Assembly: GCA_033850885.1 (NCBI GenBank)
Contig: JAWWPG010000037.1
Span: forward strand, 124,001 to 188,000
Reading direction: 5' to 3'
Length of the DNA stretch: 64,000 bases
DNA from: JAWWPG01 sp033850885
Lineage (GTDB): Bacteria > Actinomycetota > Actinomycetes > Propionibacteriales > Nocardioidaceae
A program made the position numbers and the translations under genes. Every line of letters starts with the position of its first letter. The first letter of the stretch is position 1. Positions 18,151-26,296 of the stretch are shown here, one piece after another. The notes under the pieces are model-generated. The model was not told the origin of the DNA. It made no database searches and saw only the letters and a list, made by a program, of their open reading frames with translations.

Positions 18151-18477
18151 ATGAGTGACCTTCCCGCCGTAACGGACGCGAGCTTCCAGGCCACGGTGCT
18201 CGAGGCCGACAAGCCGGTGCTCGTCGACTTCTGGGCGTCATGGTGCGGCCCGTGCCGCCAGGTGGCCCCCATCCTGGACGAGATCGCGGCCGAACACGGC
18301 GACAAGATGGCGTTCGTGTCGATGAACGTCGACGAGAACCCCATCACCCCGGCGGGCTACCGGGTCACCGGGATCCCCGCGCTCAACGTGTACAAGGGTG
18401 GCGAGCTGGTCAAGTCGATCGTCGGCGCCCAGCCGAAGGCGTCGCTGCTGAGCCAGCTCTCCGAGTTCATCGCCTGA
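18151..18477 (+). CDS. trxA: Thioredoxin
   Basis: 108 residues, the usual length, with the active site WCGPC (C32, C35) in the context VLVDFWASWCGPCRQVAP and the conserved cis-proline loop TGIPALNVYKGG. Reduced by the adjacent TrxB, it serves as general disulfide reductant in the cytoplasm. An AGAGGAGAG ribosome site precedes the ATG. In mycobacteria the next gene is the amidase regulator cwlM; here a strong hairpin ends the transcript and cwlM is absent. Confidence 0.96.
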   Translation: MSDLPAVTDASFQATVLEADKPVLVDFWASWCGPCRQVAPILDEIAAEHGDKMAFVSMNVDENPITPAGYRVTGIPALNVYKGGELVKSIVGAQPKASLLSQLSEFIA

Positions 18478-18522
18478 TCGGCTGGCCGGACCGACCACGT
18501 AGCGGCGAGGCGACCGGGAAAC

Positions 18523-18556
18523 GAGGGTGCCTGGCTCAGGTGAGCCGGGCACCCTC
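18523..18556. terminator. Bidirectional terminator between trxA and the GNAT gene
   Basis: A 16-pair stem (GAGGGTGCCTGGCTCA with TGAGCCGGGCACCCTC, one T-G wobble) and a two-base loop, lying 45 bases after trxA and 40 bases before the convergent stop. There is no U-tract. Confidence 0.8.
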
Positions 18557-18596
18557 GGCGCGTCAGGAGCTCGCCTACCGCCGGGACTGAGCGGGG

Positions 18597-19247
18597 TCAG
18601 GACTCGGCGCGCGGTGAGACACCCACCGGACCGGCGCCCTGCTCCGGGTGGATGGTCCCCGGGCGGATCGCGGCCGGTCTGATGGCCCCCAGCCAGCGCT
18701 CGACCGCGACCTCCACGTCGTCGCGCCACGTGAGCACGCCGCGGAGGTCGAGCCGCAGTCGCGGGTAGCGCGGGTGCGCCTGCACGGTCTTGAACCCGAC
18801 GGCGGTCAGGAACTGCGCCGGGACCAGGCAGCCGTTCTCATGACCCAGCGCATCCCCGAACGCCTCGATGCCGCGCACCCGACGACGGCCCATCAGGTCC
18901 TTGGCGACGGCCTGGATCAGCACCCGCCCGAGGCCGGCACCTTGGTGGGCCGGCATGATTCGAGCCGTCATCAGCATCACCGCGTCGGGGCTGACGGACG
19001 TGCTCACGATGGCGTGCGCACCCTCGACGTACTGCGGCGGCGCATACATGGCGAACCCCGCGACCTCGTTGTCGACGTACAGGATCTGCCCGCAGCTGCC
19101 CCAGTCGAGCAGCACGGCCGACACCCACTCGTCCTTCGTCGCCATGCTCCCGCCACGGCTCCCGACCTCCCACAACGTGCAGTCCCGGCAGGGGGCCGGC
19201 AGATCCGCGACGTTGTCGCGGGTGAGGGAGACGACTTTTCGAGCCAT
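18597..19247 (-). CDS. GNAT-family N-acetyltransferase
   Basis: About 216 residues. The acetyl-CoA-binding motif A is visible as RIMPAHQGAGLGRVLIQAV (residues ~96-114), preceded by the beta strand SPDAVMLMTA. Motif B follows as HENGCLVPAQFLTAVGFKTV. The N-terminus contains CRDCTLWE, a possible metal-binding or acceptor-recognition element common in this subgroup. Such genes are often found beside trxA in Streptomyces and relatives. The substrate is unknown. It converges on trxA and diverges from the aminotransferase over 48 bases. Confidence 0.8.
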   Translation of the reverse strand: MARKVVSLTRDNVADLPAPCRDCTLWEVGSRGGSMATKDEWVSAVLLDWGSCGQILYVDNEVAGFAMYAPPQYVEGAHAIVSTSVSPDAVMLMTARIMPAHQGAGLGRVLIQAVAKDLMGRRRVRGIEAFGDALGHENGCLVPAQFLTAVGFKTVQAHPRYPRLRLDLRGVLTWRDDVEVAVERWLGAIRPAAIRPGTIHPEQGAGPVGVSPRAES

Positions 19248-19295
19248 GGCCTCATGCTAGACGCTGGCGGATGCCCGGGATGAGACACTTGGACG

Positions 19296-20621
19296 ATGCC
19301 CGAGCAGCCTGCGGGCCGAAGTGCCGGCTACCCCCTGCACACGCGGCTCGACGCGTACGCAGAGCGCTACGCGGCCCGCACCCGCGGAATGAAGGCATCC
19401 GAGATCCGCGCGTTGTTCGCCGTCGCCAGTAGGCCCGAGGTCGTGTCGCTGGCCGGCGGGATGCCCAACATCGGTGGGCTCGGCCTCGAGGCGCTGGGCG
19501 AGACCATCCGGCAGCTCGTCGTGGACAGCGGCACATCGGCGCTGCAGTACTCCTCCGGACAGGGCGACCCCCGGCTGCGCGAGCACATCTGCGACGTGAT
19601 GGCGCTGGAGGGCGCCACCGCCCATCCGGACGACGTGGTGGTGACCGTGGGGAGCCAGCAGGCCGTCGACCTCGTGACCAGGGTCTTCTGCGACCCGGGA
19701 GACGTCGTGCTGTGCGAGGCTCCGAGCTACGTCGGTGCACTCGGTGTCTTCAGCGGCTACGAGTGCGAGGTGGTCCACGTCGAGATGGACGAGCACGGGC
19801 TCATCCCGGAGGCTCTCTCGTCGACGCTGACCCGGATGTCGGCCGCGGGCAGACGGGTGAAGCTCCTGTACACGGTCCCGACCTTCCACAACCCGGCCGG
19901 CGTGACCATGAGTGCCGCCCGTCGCGGCGAGGTGCTCCACATCTGCCAAGCCGCCGACGTGCTGATCCTCGAGGACAACCCATACGGACTGCTCGGCTTC
20001 GACGTCGACCCGCTGCCCACGCTGCACAGCCACGAACCGAGCCGGGTGGTCTACCTCGGGACGTTCTCGAAGACGTTCGCCCCCGGCCTGCGGGTCGGGT
20101 GGGCGGTGGCCCCGCTCGCCGTACGCGACAAGCTCGTGTTGGCCCAGGAGTCCGCCACCTTGTGCCCTCCGACGTTCAGTCAGCAGGTGGTCGCGCGCTA
20201 CCTGGAGCGCCAGGACTGGCAGCAGCAGGTCAAGGACTTCCGCCTGCTTTACCACGAGCGCCGCGACGCCCTGCTCCGCGCGCTCGACGAGTACCTGCCC
20301 GCGGCGTCCTGGACGGTGCCTGACGGGGGTTTCTACGTCTGGGTCACGTTGCCCGACCACCTCGACGCGACCGCGATGCTGCCTCGGGCGGTCGGGGAGC
20401 GGGTCGCGTACGTGCCTGGCACTGCGTTCTTCGCCGACGGCGGCGGGCGAAACCAGATGCGCCTCAGCTACTGCCACCCGACGCCGGAGCGACTCGTCGA
20501 GGGGGTAAGACGGCTCGCGGGCGTTGTCGAGGCCGAGCGAGAGCTGCAGGCCATGTTCGGGAGCACGTCCGCGCCTCGCCGTCCCGGTGGGTACCAGCGG
20601 CCCCACCCCGACGTGGGCTGA
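19296..20621 (+). CDS. PLP-dependent class I/II aminotransferase (AlaA/LysN/MocR-like fold)
   Basis: A 441-residue fold-type I aminotransferase. The N-terminus has VSLAGGMPNIGGL, then LQYSSGQGDPRLREHI. The PLP-ring aspartate region is ILEDNPYGLLGF, and the Schiff-base lysine is in GTFSKTFAPGLRVGW. The closest functional groups are 2-aminoadipate or aromatic/branched-chain transaminases. There is no N-terminal DNA-binding domain, so it is not a MocR regulator. The next gene, a D-Ala-D-Ala-ligase-like protein, starts 15 bases downstream, and the two are probably co-transcribed. Together they could make and ligate an amino acid, but the substrate cannot be read. Confidence 0.8.
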   Translation: MPEQPAGRSAGYPLHTRLDAYAERYAARTRGMKASEIRALFAVASRPEVVSLAGGMPNIGGLGLEALGETIRQLVVDSGTSALQYSSGQGDPRLREHICDVMALEGATAHPDDVVVTVGSQQAVDLVTRVFCDPGDVVLCEAPSYVGALGVFSGYECEVVHVEMDEHGLIPEALSSTLTRMSAAGRRVKLLYTVPTFHNPAGVTMSAARRGEVLHICQAADVLILEDNPYGLLGFDVDPLPTLHSHEPSRVVYLGTFSKTFAPGLRVGWAVAPLAVRDKLVLAQESATLCPPTFSQQVVARYLERQDWQQQVKDFRLLYHERRDALLRALDEYLPAASWTVPDGGFYVWVTLPDHLDATAMLPRAVGERVAYVPGTAFFADGGGRNQMRLSYCHPTPERLVEGVRRLAGVVEAERELQAMFGSTSAPRRPGGYQRPHPDVG

Positions 20622-20636
20622 TCCGATGGGTATCCC

Positions 20637-21593
20637 ATGACCAGCCACCGCATCGTCGTCCTCGCAGGCGGCCTGTCGCCGGAGCGCGACGTATCGCTGC
20701 GCTCAGGCAACCGGGTGGCGGAGGCTCTCCGTGCGGAGGGGCAGGAAGCCACCGTGCGGGATGTCGACGGCGAGCTCTTCGAGTGGCTGGCCGGGGAGTC
20801 CCCCGACTGCGTGATCCCTTTGCTGCACGGCGACTCCGGTGAGGGCGGCGCCCTGCAGGAGGTCCTCGACCTGGCCCGGGTTCCGTTCGTCGGATCCCGG
20901 GCGCATTCGGCGAGGATGGCGTTCAACAAGCCGATCGCCAAGCAGGTGGTGTCGCAGGCGGGGATCTGCTCACCACCGGCGGTGACCCTGCCAGCCGACA
21001 CGTTCCGAGAGCTGGGCGCCCGAGCCGTGCTCGACGCCGCCGTGAGGAGGATCGGGCTGCCGCTGTTCGTCAAGCCCGCCTGCGGCGGATCCGCTCTCGG
21101 GTGCACCGCGGTCGATCGCGCCGAGGACCTGGCTGGGGCCATGGTGAGCTGCTTCGCCTATGGCCAGGTGGCCCTCATCGAGCGGTTGGTCCGCGGGGTC
21201 GAGGTGGCCGTCCCGGTGGTCGACACCGGCCAGGGACCACAGGCGTTGCCCGCGATCGAGATCCGCCCCGACGGCGGCGTCTACGACTACACGGCGCGCT
21301 ACACCGCCGGTGCCACCGAGTTCGTCGTGCCGGCGGCGCTCGAGCCCGACATCGCCCTCGCGTGCGCCGAGGCCGCCACCACGGCCCACACCTCGCTAGG
21401 CCTTCGCGATCTCTCGCGGTCGGACCTGATCGTCGACGCGGAAGGCACCGTGTGGTTCCTCGAGGTCAACGTGTCGCCGGGGATGACCGAGACATCGCTC
21501 GTCCCGCTCTCCGCGGAGAGCGCCGGTCGATCGCTCGGTGAGCTGTTCGGCGAGCTCGTGGGCGTGGCGGTACGCCGCGGACCGGACGACTGA
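20637..21593 (+). CDS. D-alanine-D-alanine ligase family ATP-grasp protein
   Basis: 318 residues, within the usual Ddl length. The N-terminal domain has VLAGGLSPERDVSLRSGNRV, the Ddl substrate-binding signature, and PLLHGDSGEGGALQ. The ATP-grasp part has FVKPACGGSALG and ends with the metal-binding VWFLEVNVSPGMTETSLVP, retaining E and N. It would join two amino acids or similar with ATP. It is separate from any dcw cluster and is paired with an aminotransferase, so it may be a second Ddl or a dipeptide ligase with altered specificity. No strong ribosome site precedes the ATG at 20637, consistent with coupling to the upstream gene. Confidence 0.8.
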   Translation: MTSHRIVVLAGGLSPERDVSLRSGNRVAEALRAEGQEATVRDVDGELFEWLAGESPDCVIPLLHGDSGEGGALQEVLDLARVPFVGSRAHSARMAFNKPIAKQVVSQAGICSPPAVTLPADTFRELGARAVLDAAVRRIGLPLFVKPACGGSALGCTAVDRAEDLAGAMVSCFAYGQVALIERLVRGVEVAVPVVDTGQGPQALPAIEIRPDGGVYDYTARYTAGATEFVVPAALEPDIALACAEAATTAHTSLGLRDLSRSDLIVDAEGTVWFLEVNVSPGMTETSLVPLSAESAGRSLGELFGELVGVAVRRGPDD

Positions 21594-21645
21594 CACCCGT
21601 GACGCCGTGACGCCCGGTGCGTCTACTCTCCCGGGTCGACCGGCG

Positions 21646-22890
21646 TCACCGACGAGAGGGGGGCAGTGCTGCTGCCGCCGCAACGGCGTCCTGGTCCTCG
21701 GGGATGCGCTGAACCGGCACGCCCCGAAGCGCCCACATCAGGTAGACGGCGGAGGCGAAGATGACGGCCGCGCTGATCCAGAAGATGCTGCGGTAGCTCA
21801 GCAACGTGACGAGCACGGCGCCGAGCGCGATCGACCCTGACTGAGGTGTACCGAGCAGGACGTCACTGGCCGACGTCACGCGGCCCATCAACCGGTGCGG
21901 AGTCCGCCGTTGGAGAAGCGTGTTCAACGCCACGATGAAGACCGGCAACGCGAACCCGAGAACCACGGTGCCGGCGAAGAACCCCCACAGCCAGGGCGAG
22001 GCCGCGGCCATCCCTAGTCCGACGGCAAACATCATCAGCGTGAGGGAGATCGACTCGGCCTCGCCGAGACGCCGGATGACCCAGGAGGAGTACAACCCAC
22101 CGAACACCGCCCCACCGCCCTGAACCGACACCACGACCCCGACGAAGCTCGGCGGCTCGCCATAGGACTGGACGGCGGCGAACACCGCCGACTCGGTGAA
22201 GCCGACGACCAGCAGGGCGACCGCCACGGCGATGAGCGTGTGCTTCAGAACCGGCTCATGCCAGATGTGGCGGATACCCGCACTGAACTCGGCAGTCCAG
22301 CGACCGCTCTCGCGGACCGGCCTGTCCTCGCGCAGCTTGATGGCGGCGACCGCACCAGCGGCGACGACGAACGACGCGGCGTCGATGACCGCAACGAATC
22401 CCCCGCCGGCCAAGGCGTACAGACCCGCCCCCACCAGGGGGCCGAACAGACGAAGGCCCTCCCTGGTCGTGGACAGCGAGGCGTTCGCGTCGACGAGCAG
22501 GTCCTCGGGGAGCAGCTCCTTGAGCAAACCGTTGAGGGCCCCCGGCAACACCACCCAGGAGACGCCGTACAGCACGGCGACCAGGTAGATCAACCAGACC
22601 TGGCTGCTGGCGTGGACGAGAAGCAGCGGTGCCAGCGCCAGCGCAGAGCCGAGGTTGCCCCAGATGAGCACCGTACGGCGCTTGGCCCGGTCGACGAACA
22701 TCCCGGCCACCGGGGCGGCCAGCGCGGGCACCGCCATGAAGAAGAAGGTGAGGCCGGCCGCCCCACTGGAGCCGGTGAGGCTCTTCACCCAGATCGCCAG
22801 CACGATCAGCATCAGGGAGTCGCCGACCATGCTGGTCAGCAGCCCCGTGAACAACAGCGGGAACCCCCGGGTGCGGAACGCGGCTTTCAC
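21646..22890 (-). CDS. MFS transporter, ArsR-linked
   Basis: 414 residues with about twelve membrane segments, starting FRTRGFPLLFTGLLTSMVGDSLM. The MFS motif A loop is present as GMFVDRAKRRTVLIWGNLG. Its GTG start overlaps the stop of the regulator gene (GTGA), so the pair forms an operon of repressor then transporter. This arrangement usually means a pump induced by its substrate. The frame stays open far upstream in this phase, but the overlap and the family start fix 22890. The substrate is unknown. Confidence 0.85.
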   Translation of the reverse strand: MKAAFRTRGFPLLFTGLLTSMVGDSLMLIVLAIWVKSLTGSSGAAGLTFFFMAVPALAAPVAGMFVDRAKRRTVLIWGNLGSALALAPLLLVHASSQVWLIYLVAVLYGVSWVVLPGALNGLLKELLPEDLLVDANASLSTTREGLRLFGPLVGAGLYALAGGGFVAVIDAASFVVAAGAVAAIKLREDRPVRESGRWTAEFSAGIRHIWHEPVLKHTLIAVAVALLVVGFTESAVFAAVQSYGEPPSFVGVVVSVQGGGAVFGGLYSSWVIRRLGEAESISLTLMMFAVGLGMAAASPWLWGFFAGTVVLGFALPVFIVALNTLLQRRTPHRLMGRVTSASDVLLGTPQSGSIALGAVLVTLLSYRSIFWISAAVIFASAVYLMWALRGVPVQRIPEDQDAVAAAAALPPSRR

Positions 22891-23534
22891 CCTCGGGTGC
22901 CTTCTCCGGCGGCGGGCCACCACTCGGTCACGGCTTCCTGCGTGCTGGCGTCGGCTGTGGTGGCTACCGCGGGCGCGGGACCGTAGGGCACCACCCAGCT
23001 CATCAGCGCCATCAACCTGGACCCGGCCGGCCGCAGGGCGGCATCCTGGTTGCGCGCCAGCACATCGAGGCTGCTGAAGAGGTCGTGCACCTTCCTGCCG
23101 AGCTCCCTCGCCTCCTCCGGCGTCAGCCACATCCTCGACTGAACGACCTCTGTCGCGTCCCGCCACTGCTGTGGCTCGTCGCCCAGCTGGCGCATGCTGG
23201 CCCGCATCACCTGGAACTCTCGCTCGTAGAACAGGTCGCTGAGCGCGGTCGCCGCGGCGCTGTCCTCCGCGTCGTCGCCGAACGCGAGCGACTGAGCGAC
23301 GAACTTCCACGGTCGGGCGCGGCCGGGCCCCTCACCTTGGCGGACGAACCCGTACTTCGCGAGCTTGTGCAGATGCCACGACACATTGGCGGGGCTGTCG
23401 TCGAGCCGTCGTGCGGCTTCGCTGGCGGTGAACGATCCCTCGGCTCCGAGCAGCTCGAGCAGCCTGACCCGGAGCGGGTGGGCGAGAGCACGCATCTCGT
23501 CGGCGCCGGTCACTCGGCGTTGGATCAATGCCAT
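22887..23534 (-). CDS. ArsR-type winged-helix regulator
   Basis: About 215 residues. The N-terminal HTH reads MRALAHPLRVRLLELLGAEGSFTASEAARRL, then SPANVSWHLHKLAKYGFV, a typical ArsR/HTH_20 domain (residues ~12-80). The rest is a helical region with no cysteine cluster of the metal-sensing kind, so a metal ligand is not implied. I use the ATG at 23534; an alternative TTG at 23570 would place the palindromic operator inside the gene. It is the first gene of an operon with the MFS transporter and probably represses it from the palindromes at its own start. Confidence 0.85.
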   Translation of the reverse strand: MALIQRRVTGADEMRALAHPLRVRLLELLGAEGSFTASEAARRLDDSPANVSWHLHKLAKYGFVRQGEGPGRARPWKFVAQSLAFGDDAEDSAAATALSDLFYEREFQVMRASMRQLGDEPQQWRDATEVVQSRMWLTPEEARELGRKVHDLFSSLDVLARNQDAALRPAGSRLMALMSWVVPYGPAPAVATTADASTQEAVTEWWPAAGEGTRG

Positions 23535-23541
23535 GGCATTG
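23526..23541. promoter_or_regulatory. Perfect 16-base palindrome over the regulator's start codon
   Basis: CAATGCCATGGCATTG, self-complementary over its whole length, includes the ATG (on the minus strand) of the ArsR-type gene. As RNA it could hide the start codon; as DNA it could be a second operator half next to the palindrome at 23547-23562. Its role is unknown. Confidence 0.5.
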
Positions 23542-23546
23542 AAGGT

Positions 23547-23562
23547 ACTCTTTCGAAAGAGT
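23547..23562. promoter_or_regulatory. Candidate ArsR operator
   Basis: ACTCTTTCGAAAGAGT, a perfect 16-base palindrome just upstream (12 bases) of the regulator's start on the minus strand. The size, symmetry and A/T-rich arms fit an ArsR-family dimer site, and the position fits autorepression of the regulator-MFS operon. Confidence 0.65.
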
Positions 23563-23669
23563 CCTTGCAATAGCCATCAGCAGTCGCAGAACCGGGCTGC
23601 CGTGGACACGATCGCGCACCGACCCAAGCGCGAACCAGCCTCCGGTCCGGTCCGGCACCGAGGCCGGGG

Positions 23670-24557
23670 TCACATCAGGTCGAGAATTCGCTGAAGGTCC
23701 TCGAGGGAGGCGAACTCGATGGTGATCTTGCCGCGTCTCTTGCCGAGCTCGACCTGGCACCGCGTCTCGAACTGGTCCGACAGCCGGGCGGCGACTTCGG
23801 CCAGCTGCTGCGAGGCGGGTCGGGCGTGCCGGCGGCGCGTCGGCCCGGGGGCCGGTCCGAGGGAGACCAGCTCCTCGAGCCCGCGTACCGAGATCGCCTC
23901 CATGACGACCTTGGCGGCCAGCCGTTCCTGCTCCTCCGGTTCGTCGACGGCAAGCAGCGCGCGGGCATGACCGGCGGACAGCACCCCGGCGGCGACTCGA
24001 CGCTGCACCGGGGGAGTCAGCCGGAGCAGGCGGATCGTGTTGGTGATGTGGGGACGCGAACGCCCGAGACGCGCGGCGAGCTCATCGTGGGTGCAGCCGA
24101 AGTCGTCGAGGAGCTGCTGGTACGCCGCAGCCTCCTCGAGCGGATTCAGGGCAGCTCGGTGCAGGTTCTCGAGGAGCGCGTCGCGGAGCAGGTCGTCGTC
24201 GGACGTCTCCTTGACGATGGCGGGGATGGCCGCAAGACCCGCCTCCTGTACGGCCCGCCAGCGGCGCTCCCCCATCACGAGCTGATAGGTCTTCGGCCCA
24301 GTGGCGCGGACGACCACCGGCTGGAGAAGGCCCACCTCGCGGATGGACGCGACGAGCTCCGTCATCGCGTCCTCGTCGAAGGTCGTCCGCGGTTGTCGGG
24401 GGTTGGGAAGGATGGCCGAGACGGCCAGCTCCGCAAAGTATGCACCGCCGATGCCGCCCGGGGCGTCGGCCTCGGCCGGCAACGTCTTCGGCCCGGCTGG
24501 GCGGTCCGGGATGAGGGCGCCCAGACCCCGGCCCAGGCCACCCCGTTGACCGCTCAC
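23670..24557 (-). CDS. parB: Chromosome-partitioning protein ParB
   Basis: 295 residues that load on parS and spread as a CTP-dependent clamp. The start SGQRGGLGRGLGALIP is the typical ParB N-terminus that contacts ParA. The CTPase/ParB box follows: ILPNPRQPRTTFDE, LLQPVVVR, and GERRWRA with ENLHRAALNPLEEA. Next come the HTH (HDELAARLGRSRPHITNTIRLL) and a C-terminal dimerisation domain ending LEDLQRILDLM. The GTG at 24557 overlaps the parA stop (GTGA); the longer open frame upstream is not used. Two parS sites lie within 2 kb. Confidence 0.96.
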   Translation of the reverse strand: MSGQRGGLGRGLGALIPDRPAGPKTLPAEADAPGGIGGAYFAELAVSAILPNPRQPRTTFDEDAMTELVASIREVGLLQPVVVRATGPKTYQLVMGERRWRAVQEAGLAAIPAIVKETSDDDLLRDALLENLHRAALNPLEEAAAYQQLLDDFGCTHDELAARLGRSRPHITNTIRLLRLTPPVQRRVAAGVLSAGHARALLAVDEPEEQERLAAKVVMEAISVRGLEELVSLGPAPGPTRRRHARPASQQLAEVAARLSDQFETRCQVELGKRRGKITIEFASLEDLQRILDLM

Positions 24558-25612
24558 CGTGCTGCTCCTCGTGACGGGGCGGACTGCCGTGCCGCGCCGT
24601 TCTGCTGCCCGGTCAGCTCCGCCGCGACCTCGAGATAGGCGAGGGCACCTGCAGATCCCGGGTCGTACGTGAGCACGGTCTGCCCGTAGCTCGGCGCCTC
24701 GGCGATGCGCACCGAGCGCGGAATCGCCGTGCGCAGCACCTGAGCCCCGAAGTGACGCCTGACCTCGTCCACAACGCCCGCCGCCAGCCTGGTCCGCGGG
24801 TCGAACATCGTCAGCACGATCGCACCGACGCGTAGGCGTGGGTTGAGATGGTCGCGAACCTGCTCGATCGTGCGCATCAGCTGGGCCAGCCCCTCCAGGG
24901 CGTAGTACTCGCACTGGATCGGGATGAGCAGCTCCTCGCCGGCGGTCAACGCGTTGACGGTGAGCAGACCGAGCGAAGGGGGGCAGTCGATGAAGACGTA
25001 GTCATACCTGCGGCCGGCGGCCGCCTCGTCGTCGAGGTAGCGGGTGAGCGCTCCCCGCAGGCGGCTCTCCCGCGACCCGACCGGGACCAGCTCGATCTCG
25101 GCGCCGGCCAGGTCGACCGTCGCCGGTGCCGCGGACAGCCCCGGCACCTGCTCGCACCGCGAGACGACACCCGACAACGGAACCGCATCGACGAGAACGT
25201 CGTAAGTGTTCGGCGTCCCGACCGTGTGCGGGATCGACAGCGACGTCGAGGCGTTCCCCTGCGGATCCAGGTCGACGAGAAGAATGCGGAGGCCATGCTG
25301 TGCCAGCGCCGCCGCAACGTTGACCGCAGTGGTGGTCTTCCCGACTCCGCCCTTCTGGTTGGCCACGACCATGACCCGGGTGTGATCGGGGGGCGTGACG
25401 CGCCCACCCGCCGGCCGACCGGCCGCGGCCGCCAGGGAGTGCTGCGCCAGGGTGGCCGGCTCGTCGTCCTCTTCGAGGGCGTCGCCAACGGCCGCGGCCG
25501 CATCCGGCGTCGACGTTTCACGTGAAACATCGCCGACCCAGCCCAACGGCTCAGTCGGCCGGCCCGGAATGGCCGGCCAGCCGAGCCCAGCAACCACCTG
25601 GTACGACGTCAC
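24554..25612 (-). CDS. parA: Chromosome-partitioning ATPase ParA
   Basis: 352 residues; a deviant Walker-A ATPase that moves ParB-parS complexes. The motif KGGVGKTTTAVN follows RVMVVANQ at residues ~80-100. The Walker A' DLDPQGNAST and the DCPPSLGLLTVNAL block follow. An ~80-residue N-terminal extension, longer than in minimal ParA, is hydrophilic and carries an embedded parS site whose DNA encodes VSRET. The GTG start at 25612 overlaps the rsmG stop (GTGA), which supports this start despite the unusual extension. Confidence 0.96.
   Translation of the reverse strand: MTSYQVVAGLGWPAIPGRPTEPLGWVGDVSRETSTPDAAAAVGDALEEDDEPATLAQHSLAAAAGRPAGGRVTPPDHTRVMVVANQKGGVGKTTTAVNVAAALAQHGLRILLVDLDPQGNASTSLSIPHTVGTPNTYDVLVDAVPLSGVVSRCEQVPGLSAAPATVDLAGAEIELVPVGSRESRLRGALTRYLDDEAAAGRRYDYVFIDCPPSLGLLTVNALTAGEELLIPIQCEYYALEGLAQLMRTIEQVRDHLNPRLRVGAIVLTMFDPRTRLAAGVVDEVRRHFGAQVLRTAIPRSVRIAEAPSYGQTVLTYDPGSAGALAYLEVAAELTGQQNGAARQSAPSRGAAR
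25515..25528. promoter_or_regulatory. parS site inside parA
   Basis: GTTTCACGTGAAAC, the exact 14-base core of the bacterial parS consensus. It lies within codons ~29-33 of parA (VSRET), 1.0 kb from the parB start and ~5 kb from oriC. Confidence 0.93.
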
Positions 25613-26286
25613 CGCGACCCCTTCGTCGGTACGGGAGGCTTGCCGCCAGACTCTATCCGAACCACCGTGGTCAGCGGGTCAACGACGCCCTCGCCGTAGC
25701 TCTCGATCTCGACGCGGGTCGCCCCCAGGCTGGTGAGCGCGCTGCGAGCCTGCTCGACCTCCGTGGACGCGCCGCTCCCCTTCAGCGCTACGACCTCTCC
25801 CCCGGACCTGACCAGCGGCAGGCCCCAGCCCGCGAGTGTGTCCAGGCGCGCCACGGCCCGGGCCGTCACCGCGTCGAAGACCTCCCGCCCGGCGAGCTCT
25901 TCGGCCCGCCCCCGCCGTACCTGGACGTTGTCCAGCCCGAGATCCGCGACCACCTCGCCGAGGAACGTGACACGTCTGAGCAGCGGCTCGAGCAGCGTGA
26001 TCTGGAGGTCGGGTCGCGCGAGTGCGAGCACCACCCCGGGCAGACCCGCGCCCGAGCCGAGGTCACATAGGGTCGCGCCGATGCCGAACACCGGCGCGAC
26101 GACCACGCAGTTGAGGATGTGCCGCGGCCAGATGCGCGGGCCCTCCCGTGGCCCGACCAGCCCTCGAGTCGTGCCCGGCCCGAGTAACCAGCCGACGTAA
26201 CGATGGATCAGCGCGGTCCGGGGGCCGAACAACCGCTCGATGAGCGAGTCGTCGGGCCCGGTTGTTTCACGTGAAACAGGCGACAC
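25609..26286 (-). CDS. rsmG: 16S rRNA m7G527 methyltransferase
   Basis: 225 residues (also called GidB). The SAM-binding motif is LCDLGSGAGLPGVVLALARP (residues ~68-87), preceded by the substrate-region signature IWPRHILNC and followed by LLEPLLRRVTFL. It methylates G527 of 16S rRNA; loss gives low-level streptomycin resistance in other bacteria. Its N-terminus (VSRET) is encoded by a parS site. The stop overlaps the parA start. The GTG start at 26286 is ten bases from the jag stop, so jag-rsmG-parA-parB is one transcription unit. Confidence 0.95.
   Translation of the reverse strand: MSPVSRETTGPDDSLIERLFGPRTALIHRYVGWLLGPGTTRGLVGPREGPRIWPRHILNCVVVAPVFGIGATLCDLGSGAGLPGVVLALARPDLQITLLEPLLRRVTFLGEVVADLGLDNVQVRRGRAEELAGREVFDAVTARAVARLDTLAGWGLPLVRSGGEVVALKGSGASTEVEQARSALTSLGATRVEIESYGEGVVDPLTTVVRIESGGKPPVPTKGSR
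26263..26278. promoter_or_regulatory. parS site inside rsmG
   Basis: TGTTTCACGTGAAACA, the full 16-base consensus parS with no mismatch. It covers codons ~3-8 of rsmG, ~0.75 kb from the first parS. Confidence 0.95.
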
Positions 26287-26296
26287 GGGTCGAGCG

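Noticed and set aside
22887..23570. TTG start at 23570 for the ArsR-type gene
   Set aside because: It would place both palindromes inside coding sequence and add 12 residues unlike the family. The ATG at 23534 is better placed.
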